Of a stretch of DNA of 11,662 nt, positions 1 through 6,935 are shown in pieces. The notes under the pieces are model-generated. The model searched no databases. It worked only from the letters and a program-made list of their open reading frames with translations, and was not told the DNA's origin. The stretch comes from DATELY01 sp035276085 (GTDB lineage: Bacteria; Pseudomonadota; Gammaproteobacteria; Steroidobacterales; Steroidobacteraceae). The translations under genes and the position numbers were made by a program. The stretch's first letter is position 1; each line of letters begins with the position of its first letter. The DNA lies in assembly GCA_035276085.1 (NCBI GenBank), contig DATELY010000291.1, positions 1 through 11,662 of the forward strand, in the 5' to 3' direction.

Positions 1-1
1 C

Positions 2-127
2 AAGAAGTCGGGTGGAGGCGGTGGCTTGGGTATGCTTGACTGCCTCGCGTTGATGGCCATGCTTGGGCTCTTTCTTGCCAGCGGTCGCAATCGATGGACG
101 CTTCATTCACGTGCCGATCGGGTGTGA
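2..127 (+). CDS. C-terminal end of a surface/secreted protein with GlyGly-CTERM-like sorting tail (5' partial)
   Basis: An open frame enters from the left edge and stops with TGA at 125-127, giving about 41 residues. The visible peptide starts KKSGGGGGLGMLD, continues with a hydrophobic stretch (CLALMAMLGLFLA) and a basic cluster (SGRNR), and ends in about ten further residues (WTLHSRADRV). Seen directly: Gly-rich motif, then one membrane-spanning segment, then positive charges, all at the extreme C-terminus. From family knowledge, this three-part layout is that of GlyGly-CTERM signals, which are processed by rhombosortase (an intramembrane serine protease) on exported proteins such as proteases and nucleases. 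The body of the protein lies outside the window, so its activity is unknown. Oddity: the tail past the basic cluster is longer than usual. It could instead be an ordinary C-terminal membrane anchor. Confidence 0.6.
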   Translation, partial: KKSGGGGGLGMLDCLALMAMLGLFLASGRNRWTLHSRADRV

Positions 128-174
128 GAAAGACTGGCCGCAGTGACGCCTTTCGCTTCCTCATGCGGCACCTG

Positions 175-183
175 TGCTATAAA
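175..183 (+). promoter_or_regulatory. Candidate extended -10 promoter element for the GST-like gene
   Basis: The sequence TGCTATAAA contains an extended -10 (TGn followed by TATAAA) about 100 bp upstream of the GST-like start and downstream of the preceding stop codon. No good -35 hexamer is visible at 16-18 bp upstream, which is tolerable for extended -10 promoters. It is the most AT-rich point of the gap. Assignment rests on sequence resemblance only. Confidence 0.35.
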
Positions 184-284
184 AAAATCCACGCTCAGGG
201 GCTATGACTACAAGCGCGCTGCATGGCAGTAGCATGGACATACTGAACAGAGCGCTCCAAATCTGAACAGCTGAGGAGATCGAG

Positions 285-1025
285 ATGAGCTTCGGCAAAG
301 ACGCAGCGATCACGATTCACCACATCGAGGGCCGACGTTCCTTCAGGGTCATTTGGTTGTGCGAGGAGCTGGCAATTCCATACAGACTCGCATTCAAAGT
401 AGGAGACGTGCTGGGTTCCCTGGTCGCGATGCGCAATGCGTTTCCTTCGATGCCTATGTCTCCGGTGGTTCACTATGACGGCGAGTACATCGTCGAGTCC
501 GGCGCAATACTGGAGATTCTCGTGGCCCGGCACGGAAACGGACGACTGGCGCCACCGTCGGATTCGAAGGATTTTCTCTTCCACCAGCAATGGATGCATT
601 TTGCCGAAGCCACCCTGATGGCGCGTATGGGAATAGAGCGATTCATTGCGATGTCGACTGGGGTGGATGTCGATAAGGTCCCGCGGGGTTGGACGCGCTC
701 CATGCCGATCGATGCGCCGATGATGGTCGGATCCGTCGGTGTCTTCGATTTCGTGGAGGAATATCTGAGCAAACACGCTTACTTCGGTGGTAACGAGTTC
801 AGCGCAGCCGACATCATGATGCAGTACGCCGTGCGCGGCGCTAAGCTCGTGGTCTGGATCGACAGCGCGGATTACCCGCACATTGCGGCGTGGCGGCGGA
901 AAGTCGAGTCGCGGCCTGCGTTTGAGCGCGCGGCAAAGGCGGCGCTGCCTGGAGGCGCCGACGAACATGGCCTACCGTTGGGTCAGCCCCTGCCGTTTCC
1001 ACCACCGCCTCCGCGCGGCACGTGA
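285..1025 (+). CDS. Glutathione S-transferase family protein
   Basis: This 246-residue cytosolic protein has the two-domain GST layout. Residues about 8-85 form the thioredoxin-like N-terminal domain, with P60 at the position of the family's cis-proline (MSPVV) and the glutathione gamma-glutamyl-binding motif ESGAI at 71-75. Residues about 95-220 form the helical domain, with the N-capping box FSAADI (172-177). GSTs of this kind conjugate glutathione to electrophiles or act as isomerases or reductive dehalogenases; the substrate cannot be read from sequence. The ATG at 285 is preceded by GAGGAG with suitable spacing. It is monocistronic in appearance, with a candidate extended -10 promoter upstream. 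Odd features are a Pro-rich C-terminal tail (a run of six prolines, then RGT) beyond the usual end of the fold, and a helical domain that is insertion-rich around 120-145. The catalytic Ser/Cys/Tyr in the first helix is not evident: the equivalent region is EGRRSFR, where S19 is a candidate. Confidence 0.9.
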   Translation: MSFGKDAAITIHHIEGRRSFRVIWLCEELAIPYRLAFKVGDVLGSLVAMRNAFPSMPMSPVVHYDGEYIVESGAILEILVARHGNGRLAPPSDSKDFLFHQQWMHFAEATLMARMGIERFIAMSTGVDVDKVPRGWTRSMPIDAPMMVGSVGVFDFVEEYLSKHAYFGGNEFSAADIMMQYAVRGAKLVVWIDSADYPHIAAWRRKVESRPAFERAAKAALPGGADEHGLPLGQPLPFPPPPPRGT

Positions 1026-1190
1026 GCTGCGTTGATTGCGGGGCACCTGAGCGTCACATTCAAGTGTGGATCATTGACGCACGGCTAACCACACGTCCGT
1101 GAAAAGCTGGTCAGCTCAGGTGGGCGAGGGGATGCAACGGGTGCGCACACAATTGTCGCGATCCGCGTCCAATGCAGCCTCGCTCTGGAT

Positions 1191-1493
1191 TTAACTTTGC
1201 AGCTGCTGATCTGTGTCCCACGTGTGCCATGTCTTCCCATAGGTACTTGCGATTTTCTCCATGAGCTCGTGCTCGGCGGGTTCTGGAATGCCCGGCGCAA
1301 TCAGCTGGCCGGAACGGACTGCGTGCACGTGACTGTGCCAGAGGTGCTTCTCCTCAGCGGGCAATTGGGCAAATAGAGCTTTGCTGATGATGTATTCCAC
1401 GCCCGTGAGTTTGGCGTCCTGGCGCACCTCGAGTGTCGTATTGACTCTGTGACTGGGACGGAACCGTCGCAGTGCGACGCGAATCGTTCCCAT
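1191..1493 (-). pseudogene. Truncated DUF1264 (oil-body-associated-protein-like) gene fragment
   Basis: The 100-residue minus-strand frame contains a clear block of the DUF1264/OBAP family: LTGVEYIIS (29-37), LPAEEKHLWHSH (44-55), SGQLIAPGIPEPAEHEL (61-77) and YGKTWHTW (85-92). The function of bacterial members is unknown. Full-length members are roughly twice this size. Here the N-terminal part is missing: an in-frame TAA lies about 18 bp upstream of the ATG at 1493, and residues 1-20 do not look like the family. The protein also stops right after HTWDTD, where relatives continue with a conserved LP-G-PALM-type segment. I could not recover that segment convincingly in the other two frames downstream. 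I read it as a decayed remnant of a once longer gene. No ribosome-binding site is evident before the ATG. A short expressed protein cannot be excluded because the core block itself is well kept. Confidence 0.6.
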
Positions 1494-1515
1494 GCTCCAC
1501 CGGGCCTCGCATTAC

Positions 1516-1520
1516 GGGAG
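1516..1520 (+). promoter_or_regulatory. Ribosome binding site fixing the YfaZ-like start at 1527
   Basis: GGGAG lies six bases upstream of the ATG at 1527. It picks this start over an in-frame upstream ATG at 1449, because the sequence from 1527 encodes a signal peptide directly whereas the longer form would bury it after 26 polar residues. Confidence 0.6.
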
Positions 1521-1526
1521 AACGCC

Positions 1527-2123
1527 ATGAGTCGGTATGTCATCGCATTTCTTCTGCTGTGCAGTGCTGGAACTGAGCCAGGTGTTGCCCAGAATGCGCC
1601 TCCAATCTCACTTCCCCGAGCGGAAGTCGCCCTGAGCAATGACACATTGCATTTGCGCTATTTGGCCAAGGGATCGGAGGCCGGTGTCGACAGTGCGCGT
1701 CGGATCTCAGGCGGCGCATTTCTCAGCGAAGACCGAGACGTCGTCTTGGATGTGGAATTGCTGTTTCCGACGGACCTCCGGTTGGGCCCTATCAGCATCG
1801 ATTTCGGTCCGCGTGCGTATGCGGCCCTCCTGCAGGAGGAAAATAACGACGTGATGGCATTCTCCGTTGGCGCGGAGGTGCGCGTCGACATCGAGCGGCA
1901 ACGCGGGTTCGCCGTTGTGGGGCAGGCCTTTTACGCACCGGACATCCTTACCTTTGGAAGTGCGGACAACGTGACCGACTTCAGCTCACGCGCTGAAGTG
2001 CGAGTGGGACCACGGCTTACGGCGTTCGCCGGTATGCGCTGGTTTCGCTTCGATCTGACCGAAGGCGGCGGCCATCAAGACTTGCAGGATGAGATCTTTG
2101 TCGGTGCCGCCTACCGCTTGTAA
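1527..2123 (+). CDS. YfaZ-family outer-membrane protein
   Basis: The 198-residue product begins with a short signal peptide (MSRYVIAFLLLCSAG..., probable cleavage near PGVAQ-NAPP, about residue 20-22). The rest is built of alternating amphipathic strands typical of a small outer-membrane beta-barrel. The block LHLRYLAKGSEAG, the central DLRLGPISIDFGPRAYA, and the C-terminal EIFVGAAYRL ending in Leu match my knowledge of the YfaZ family (Pfam YfaZ). Its members are predicted outer-membrane proteins of unknown function. Internal repetition of GPR-A motifs (FGPRAYAAL and VGPRLTAFAGM) fits hairpin-repeat strands. The start at 1527 is chosen for its Shine-Dalgarno GGGAG and its signal peptide. It is divergent from the DUF1264 remnant, with only 33 bp between their starts. 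Downstream is a separate hybrid kinase 260 bp away, so it is probably a single-gene unit. Confidence 0.8.
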   Translation: MSRYVIAFLLLCSAGTEPGVAQNAPPISLPRAEVALSNDTLHLRYLAKGSEAGVDSARRISGGAFLSEDRDVVLDVELLFPTDLRLGPISIDFGPRAYAALLQEENNDVMAFSVGAEVRVDIERQRGFAVVGQAFYAPDILTFGSADNVTDFSSRAEVRVGPRLTAFAGMRWFRFDLTEGGGHQDLQDEIFVGAAYRL

Positions 2124-2371
2124 AAGCGCCGCAGAAGGTTCGACTTGCCAGATCGGGTCGCTCGCCGAGGACGGCGGATAGACTCGCCGCAAGTGTCGTG
2201 TCGGCGACCGGACCGATTTCCACGAAGGCGCAGCCGCCCTCTTTCGTCTGTGCCACATCGATCATGTGGCGGTTCATGTGTGTATGGGGACGAAGATCTG
2301 CGATTGGGATTGGAACTTGTAACGGTGTGGCCGTGTTCCGTCTGGTTGAGCTACGACACGCCGCTTCGTTG

Positions 2372-2376
2372 AAGGA
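2372..2376 (+). promoter_or_regulatory. Ribosome binding site deciding the GTG start of the hybrid kinase
   Basis: AAGGA is placed seven bases before the GTG at 2384. The frame is open further upstream to an ATG at 2198, but that extension (62 codons) has no Shine-Dalgarno sequence, is Trp/Cys/Arg-rich and resembles no domain. The GTG gives a protein whose PAS domain starts near residue 22, as is usual. Confidence 0.6.
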
Positions 2377-2383
2377 TAACTCA

Positions 2384-3967
2384 GTGGGAAAGCAGATTGG
2401 AGGACCGCAGCCCGCCAGCCACGAGCCGAAGGTTCATATCGGTAACTCTGCAGATCAACTCGGCCGGCTCCTCGAGGGCGTGCGCGATTGTGCGATCTAT
2501 ATGATTGACCCTGAGGGGAGGGTCGTCTCGTGGAATCCGGGAGCCCAGCGCATCAAGGGTTACCTCGCCGAGGAAATCATCGGCCAGCACTTCTCACGCT
2601 TCTACACCCCTGAAGATCAAGCTTCCGATTTGCCGACGCGAGCGCTCAACGCGGCAACGGAAACGGGGAAGTTCGAAGGCGACGGTTGGCGCGTCAAGAA
2701 GGACGGCACCAGGTTCTGGGCCAGCGTATTGATCGACGCGCTTCGCAACGACAATGGGCAGCTCGTTGGCTTCGCCAAGGTAACCCGAGACATGACGGAG
2801 CGACGCTTGATGCAGGAGCAACTGCATCAATCACAGAAGATGGAAGCGATCGGGCAGCTGACCGGAGGCGTGGCCCACGATTTCAATAATCTGCTGACGG
2901 TCATTATCGGCAATCTGGACACTGTCTCTCAGGAGCTTCCCGCCGAGCAGTTGCGATGGCAAAGATGTGTGGGCCAGGCGCTGCGAGCAGCTGAGCGGGC
3001 TGCCAGTCTGACCCAGCAGTTGTTGGCATTCGCACGTCGTCAACCTCTGAAACCAAAACTGGTGAGCGTTGGCGACCTGGTGACTCGATGGGTGGAACTC
3101 ATCCGCCGCACGCTACCTGAGAGCATCACCATTCGAAGGATGCACGATGAGAGCGCTGGCGTGGCGGAGATCGATTCGAATCACCTCGAGAATGCCCTTC
3201 TGAATCTCGTTGTCAACGCACGCGACGCGATGCCCGGTGGAGGAACTCTCACCGTCGAGACGACGAGTGCTCAAATCACTCCCGCTGACACCAAGTTGAT
3301 GCTGGATCTGGCGCCGGGGAACTATACATTGATCTGTATTTCGGACACGGGAACGGGAATGTCGCCGGAAGTCCTGGAAAGAGCGTTTGATCCTTTCTTC
3401 ACAACGAAGCCACTAGGTCAAGGCACGGGCCTTGGACTCAGCCAGGTGTTCGGCTTCGTGAAGCAATCCGGTGGTCACATCAAGATGTACAGTCGTCCGG
3501 GGCACGGCACGACTGTGAAGATCTACCTGCCTCAAGTCGATGAGGCGTCGAGCTCACATCCGCAATCCGTGGAAGCGAGCTCAAGGGCGACGAGTATCCG
3601 CCGGGAAACGATACTGGTAGTCGAGGACAATGACGCCGTAAGAGCGTTCACCACTGACACTCTTCGCGACTTCGGGTTCAACGTGATCGAAGCCGTTGAC
3701 GCCGCGGAGGCGCTCAGGATTCTCGACAAGAACAAGCTCGTTGACTTGATGTTCACGGACATCGGTCTACCCGGCCTCAACGGTCGAGAGCTGGTGGCGA
3801 CGGTTCAGAGGCGGTATCCGAGGGTGAGATCGCTATTCACCAGTGGATATGCCCAGATGCCGGCGCCAACCACGGGTGCATCGATTGCGGAGATCGAGCT
3901 GCTATCGAAGCCGTTCACACGCGCGCAGCTGTATAAAAGAATATGCGAGGTGTTGGACGGCAAGTGA
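2384..3967 (+). CDS. PAS-domain hybrid sensor histidine kinase with C-terminal receiver domain
   Basis: This is a 527-residue cytosolic signalling protein with no membrane segment. Residues about 22-140 form a PAS domain (DPEGRVVSWNPGAQRIKGY, then the PAC part VKKDGTRFWASV ... FAKVTRDMTERR). Residues 145-220 are the dimerization/phosphoacceptor domain with the H-box GGVAHDFNNLL, phosphoacceptor H165. The ATPase domain covers about 265-383, with N-box N278 (VVNARDAM), G1 DTGTGM (321-326), F-box FDPFFTTK (336-343) and G2 GQGTGLGL (345-352). A receiver domain follows at 408-525, with acidic pair E414/D415, phospho-acceptor D459 (FTDIGLPG), T486/S487 and K509 (LSKPF). All catalytic residues are present. 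Family knowledge: AHDFNN-type kinases of the FixL/NtrB-like group often carry PAS sensors and a receiver as phospho-sink or relay. The signal is unknown; no heme-binding His or flavin Cys is apparent in the PAS domain. No response regulator with an output domain lies beside it, so the partner is elsewhere. The gap before it (2124-2383) holds no convincing gene. Confidence 0.92.
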   Translation: MGKQIGGPQPASHEPKVHIGNSADQLGRLLEGVRDCAIYMIDPEGRVVSWNPGAQRIKGYLAEEIIGQHFSRFYTPEDQASDLPTRALNAATETGKFEGDGWRVKKDGTRFWASVLIDALRNDNGQLVGFAKVTRDMTERRLMQEQLHQSQKMEAIGQLTGGVAHDFNNLLTVIIGNLDTVSQELPAEQLRWQRCVGQALRAAERAASLTQQLLAFARRQPLKPKLVSVGDLVTRWVELIRRTLPESITIRRMHDESAGVAEIDSNHLENALLNLVVNARDAMPGGGTLTVETTSAQITPADTKLMLDLAPGNYTLICISDTGTGMSPEVLERAFDPFFTTKPLGQGTGLGLSQVFGFVKQSGGHIKMYSRPGHGTTVKIYLPQVDEASSSHPQSVEASSRATSIRRETILVVEDNDAVRAFTTDTLRDFGFNVIEAVDAAEALRILDKNKLVDLMFTDIGLPGLNGRELVATVQRRYPRVRSLFTSGYAQMPAPTTGASIAEIELLSKPFTRAQLYKRICEVLDGK

Positions 3968-4582
3968 TGCGGCACGAGAGGCAGCCATGACCGGCCCACG
4001 CCTGCGTCAGAGTGAGTGACTCCAGAAAGCCGGTACGACCCTGCCCCGGGGTGTCGAAACCTACGACCCGGTAATCGGAGAGCTTGCCTGTCGAGGCAAC
4101 TACTCATGTACGAGCTAATCGATACAGCGCACTTTCCATGAAGGACGTGGGGCGCGACGTCGATTCGTCGAAGCGGATGAATTACACAAGTGGGGGGCGT
4201 GCTCCACGCCCGATGCCATCGCTTGCCTGAGAGTCGCTCTTCCGCAGCCTGTCGGGAACTGTCCCTGGTCCCGTGACGTTATTTCCCAAGTTGTTGGGGA
4301 AGGGCGGTCGGATTGAGTGGCTCGTGCCCGAGCTTCTGGTCCCTCCATAACAATCAGCATCGATTACTGTGCGGGCAGCGCAGCCGTTTGTTGCGGCAAG
4401 TGCTCAGCGATGTTGCTTCGAGTCATCCGGACCACGCAACGCTCTGGTGCACTTGCACTCTTGAGCTTCTGTGTGCAAGTAAGGATCACCCCGTGACCTT
4501 GAGTTCGTGGCGCGGCCGCTACTGCATCAGCACGGGCGGAGCTGACCACGACCACTCACCCTGATCAACCGGAGGATCTGGA
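3968..4582 (+). other. 615-bp stretch without a convincing gene between the kinase and the glycan island
   Basis: No reading frame in either strand here gives a recognisable protein or a plausible start with ribosome-binding site; the longest frames are Cys/Arg/Ser-rich and lack domains. Two small perfect hairpins are visible: TTGCCT-GTCG-AGGCAA (4084-4099) and CCCAA-GTTG-TTGGG (4285-4298). Neither is followed by a T-run, so neither is a standard intrinsic terminator. A 28-codon frame at 4410-4496 (MLLRVIRTTQRSGALALL...) has a hydrophobic patch but no ribosome-binding site. The end of the stretch (4571-4576, GGAGGA) is the Shine-Dalgarno sequence of the next gene. It may hold the promoter of the GT4-sulfotransferase unit and possibly decayed sequence. 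Confidence 0.5.
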
Positions 4583-5773
4583 ATGCGTCTCGGTATCATG
4601 CTTCGCCACATCGATCAGCACGAGGGTGGCGTGAAGGTCTATACGCGTGAGCTGCTGCGCGCGCTCATCCGCATGAATCCCGGGCACAAGTTGTTTCTGC
4701 TGTTTCAAGAAGATTCCCACATCGGCGAATATGCTCATGCCGCGGATGTGGACGCCGTCGTGCTGAACGGCGGCTCGCGCTTTTATTGGGACCAGGTGGC
4801 GGTGCCACGGGCGAGCAAGCGTTTGGGACTCGACGTCCTCTTCAATCCGAAGTACTCGATTCCCTTGAACGCGCATTGCAAGACCGCGTGGGTGTGTCAT
4901 GGCCTCGACTGGTATGTCATGCCGCAGGCCTCGCGCGCAATCGACCGCCTGAACCACAAGTTCCTGATACCGCGTTACGCTCGGAAAGCGGACGCGGTGC
5001 TCGCAGTGTCGGAGACGACTCGCGAACATGTGTTGCAATACCTCGATGTCCCACCTGACCGCGTGCACACCGTGTATCTCGGTCTGAGTGAGGTCTTCCA
5101 TCTCGGTTCTCGCAACGCGGACGCGCAGAAACTGCGCGAGCGGCTGCAATTGCCAGAGCGGTTCGTGCTGTACTGTGGTGCGGTATATCCACCGAAGAAC
5201 TTTCGGCGCCTCGTTCAAGCGTATGCGCGCGTGGGCCCGGAGATGGGCGTGTCGCTCGTGATTGCGGGAGGCACGAATCGATTCTTGTCTGAAGACGACT
5301 TGCACGAGCCTGAGCGGTTGCAACTTGGCACGTGGGTGAAACGCATCGGCTGGCTCGACAATCGCGAGTTGCCGGCGTTGTATCAATCCGCCGAGGCACT
5401 GCTCTTGCCATCGCTCTATGAGTCCGTCGGTCTGCCCATCATAGAAGCGATGGCCTGCGGCTGCCCCGTGGTCACGGCCGATCGCTACGGCACCAAAGAA
5501 CTCGGCCAAGGTGCTGCGGTGTTGGTGAATCCAGATTCGGTCGACGATATTGCCGCGGGTATCCGCAGCGTTCTCACCGATGAGGCGCTACGGGCCCGCA
5601 TCACGGAAGCCGGTCGCGAGCGGGCCCGCGATTTCACCTGGGAACGCACGGCTGAAGAAACGCTCCGAGTGCTGGAAAGCCTCGCGGCGCCTCCGGCCGG
5701 CATCGGCGTCTCCGCACCAAAGCGAAAACCGTTGCGGGCCGCGAGCTTTTCATCCGGACTCGGCCTGTTCTGA
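4583..5773 (+). CDS. GT4-family glycosyltransferase (GT-B fold, retaining)
   Basis: The 396-residue cytosolic or membrane-peripheral enzyme has the two Rossmann-like domains of GT-B transferases. The N-terminal acceptor domain (about 1-190) includes GGVKVYTREL (15-24), the usual Gly-Gly loop near the sugar nucleotide, and CHGLDWYVMP (105-114). The C-terminal donor domain (about 192-365) starts with FVLYCGAVYPPKNFRRLVQAY and carries the E-x7-E signature E280-SVGLPII-E288 followed by AMACGCPVVTA. GT4 enzymes transfer a sugar from a nucleotide-sugar donor with retention of configuration; mannosyl-, glucosyl- and rhamnosyltransferases all occur, and the sugar cannot be told here. Length is normal, and residues 370-396 form a low-complexity tail. 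The ATG is supported by GGAGGA six bases upstream. A sulfotransferase-like gene follows on the same strand after 92 bp, which suggests joint work on one surface glycan. Confidence 0.93.
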   Translation: MRLGIMLRHIDQHEGGVKVYTRELLRALIRMNPGHKLFLLFQEDSHIGEYAHAADVDAVVLNGGSRFYWDQVAVPRASKRLGLDVLFNPKYSIPLNAHCKTAWVCHGLDWYVMPQASRAIDRLNHKFLIPRYARKADAVLAVSETTREHVLQYLDVPPDRVHTVYLGLSEVFHLGSRNADAQKLRERLQLPERFVLYCGAVYPPKNFRRLVQAYARVGPEMGVSLVIAGGTNRFLSEDDLHEPERLQLGTWVKRIGWLDNRELPALYQSAEALLLPSLYESVGLPIIEAMACGCPVVTADRYGTKELGQGAAVLVNPDSVDDIAAGIRSVLTDEALRARITEAGRERARDFTWERTAEETLRVLESLAAPPAGIGVSAPKRKPLRAASFSSGLGLF

Positions 5774-5865
5774 GCACGGCGCCGTCCCGAAGCCGCATCC
5801 TCGAACACAGCCGCGTGTAACCCAATCGTCATGCCTCTGTTACCTGCGCATCGCATCTTGCGTCC

Positions 5866-6903
5866 ATGTCGCAGGAGAAACGCGTCGAACATGCCACGAT
5901 GGCTGAGGCGCCAGTGCCTTTCTTCATCGTGGGCTGCAGCCGTTCGGGTACGACGCTGCTGCAGGTGTTGATCGACGCGCATCCCAGGCTCGCGATACCG
6001 CCTGAAAGCCACATTTACGATCGCTTCGGACCGTTCCTGGATATCTATGGGGATCTCACGGTGCGTCGCTGTCGCAACCGCTTCATCGGCGCGTTGCTGG
6101 ACGACAGCTTCATTCGCCAGTGGCGTTTGGAAGCAACGGTTGCGGACATCGAACGGCGAGTTCAGCGCCCGGACCGTGTCGGCGTAATCGACGCGCTGTT
6201 CTCGCTGTATGCGGAACGCAAGGGCGCGCTGCGTTGGGGCGACAAGACCCCCGAGCACATCCGCCACCTGCAAGAGATCAGAGCGGATTTTCCGCACGCC
6301 AAGTTGATTCACTTGGTTCGGGACGGACGCGACGTCGCGGAGGCGATGCGCCGCATGGTGTTCGGACCCGTCTCAGCCGTTGGGCTGGCGGGCGAATGGC
6401 AGCGCGAAGTTTCCCATTGGAACGAATTCTGCGACGCGCATGGCAGCGCCGACACGCTGCTCCTTCACTACGAGGATCTGGTTACCTCCCCGCGCGAGAG
6501 CGTCGATGAAGTCCTGCGCTTCATCGGTGAGCCGGAGCTGGACACTGTCTCCGGCTATGCGTCGAGCTCGCTCAGTCGAGAGTTGGCCACGACACAGCGA
6601 GCATGGCATTCGTCGCTGGCGAAAGGTATCACCGCGAACAAGATCGGGACCTATCGGCAAGCGTTCAGCTCGCGAGAGATCGAGCTCTTCGAAGCGATCG
6701 CAGGGGAGCGCCTCGCCACCTACGGCTATACACCGGACAATGCAACTCCCACGGCAGCCAGTGTTGTCGAACGTGCCTATGCGTTCTTCGCAGATCGCTT
6801 CGTGCGCTGGGCGCGCAAGCTGTTGCATCCATCCGTGGTGCGGCTCGAACTGCAGTTTCGATTGCGAGTCATGCAGCGGCGGTTGTTTTCGACGGCGAGA
6901 TAA
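5866..6903 (+). CDS. Sulfotransferase family protein (PAPS-dependent)
   Basis: The 345-residue protein shows both signatures of the sulfotransferase fold. The 5'-phosphosulfate-binding loop is VGCSRSGTTLLQ (22-33), with Arg in place of the often-seen Pro-Arg pair. The 3'-phosphate-binding segment is HLVRDGRDVAEAM (149-161). Between them is RWGDKTPEH (123-131), a hallmark of the bacterial Sulfotransfer_3 group. The C-terminal ~60 residues are basic (RFVRWARKLL, RLRVMQRRLF) and may sit on the membrane. The enzyme would move sulfate from PAPS to a hydroxyl of a carbohydrate or lipid; the substrate is inferred from the neighbouring glycosyltransferase, not seen. The start is uncertain: ATG 5866 and ATG 5899 both lack a clear ribosome-binding site, and the longer one is listed. 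It ends convergent with the methyltransferase, with only 32 bp between stop codons and no clear intrinsic terminator. No PAPS-synthesis genes are in the window. Confidence 0.9.
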   Translation: MSQEKRVEHATMAEAPVPFFIVGCSRSGTTLLQVLIDAHPRLAIPPESHIYDRFGPFLDIYGDLTVRRCRNRFIGALLDDSFIRQWRLEATVADIERRVQRPDRVGVIDALFSLYAERKGALRWGDKTPEHIRHLQEIRADFPHAKLIHLVRDGRDVAEAMRRMVFGPVSAVGLAGEWQREVSHWNEFCDAHGSADTLLLHYEDLVTSPRESVDEVLRFIGEPELDTVSGYASSSLSRELATTQRAWHSSLAKGITANKIGTYRQAFSSREIELFEAIAGERLATYGYTPDNATPTAASVVERAYAFFADRFVRWARKLLHPSVVRLELQFRLRVMQRRLFSTAR

Positions 6904-6935
6904 TTTCCCCATTGCGTTATCGGGCTGTCATGGAC

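Noticed and set aside
1051..1080. GCGTCA / TGACGC inverted repeat downstream of the GST-like gene as a terminator
   Set aside because: Six perfect base pairs enclose an 18-nt loop and no T-run follows, so it is not convincing as an intrinsic terminator; it may be chance.
2017..2277. An 86-codon minus-strand frame with a protein-like first half (VEIGPVADTTLAASL...)
   Set aside because: It overlaps the 3' end of the YfaZ-like gene, has no ribosome-binding site, turns Arg/Ser-rich after about 55 residues and matches no family I recognise.
2198..2383. N-terminal extension of the hybrid kinase from an ATG at 2198
   Set aside because: The 62 extra residues are Trp/Cys/Arg-rich with no domain or signal character, and the GTG at 2384 has its own Shine-Dalgarno sequence.
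4410..4496. 28-codon plus-strand frame with a hydrophobic stretch as a small membrane or leader peptide
   Set aside because: There is no ribosome-binding site, no conserved feature, and such short frames are expected by chance in a 615-bp gap.
4565..5509. Long 314-codon minus-strand open frame opposite the GT4 gene
   Set aside because: It is a shadow of the GC-rich coding frame on the plus strand: His/Arg/Gln-rich, no motif, while the plus-strand frame has full GT4 signatures.
6895..6930. GATAA / TTATC small hairpin at the end of the sulfotransferase gene as a bidirectional terminator
   Set aside because: The stem is only 5 bp with a long loop and there is no T-run on either strand.
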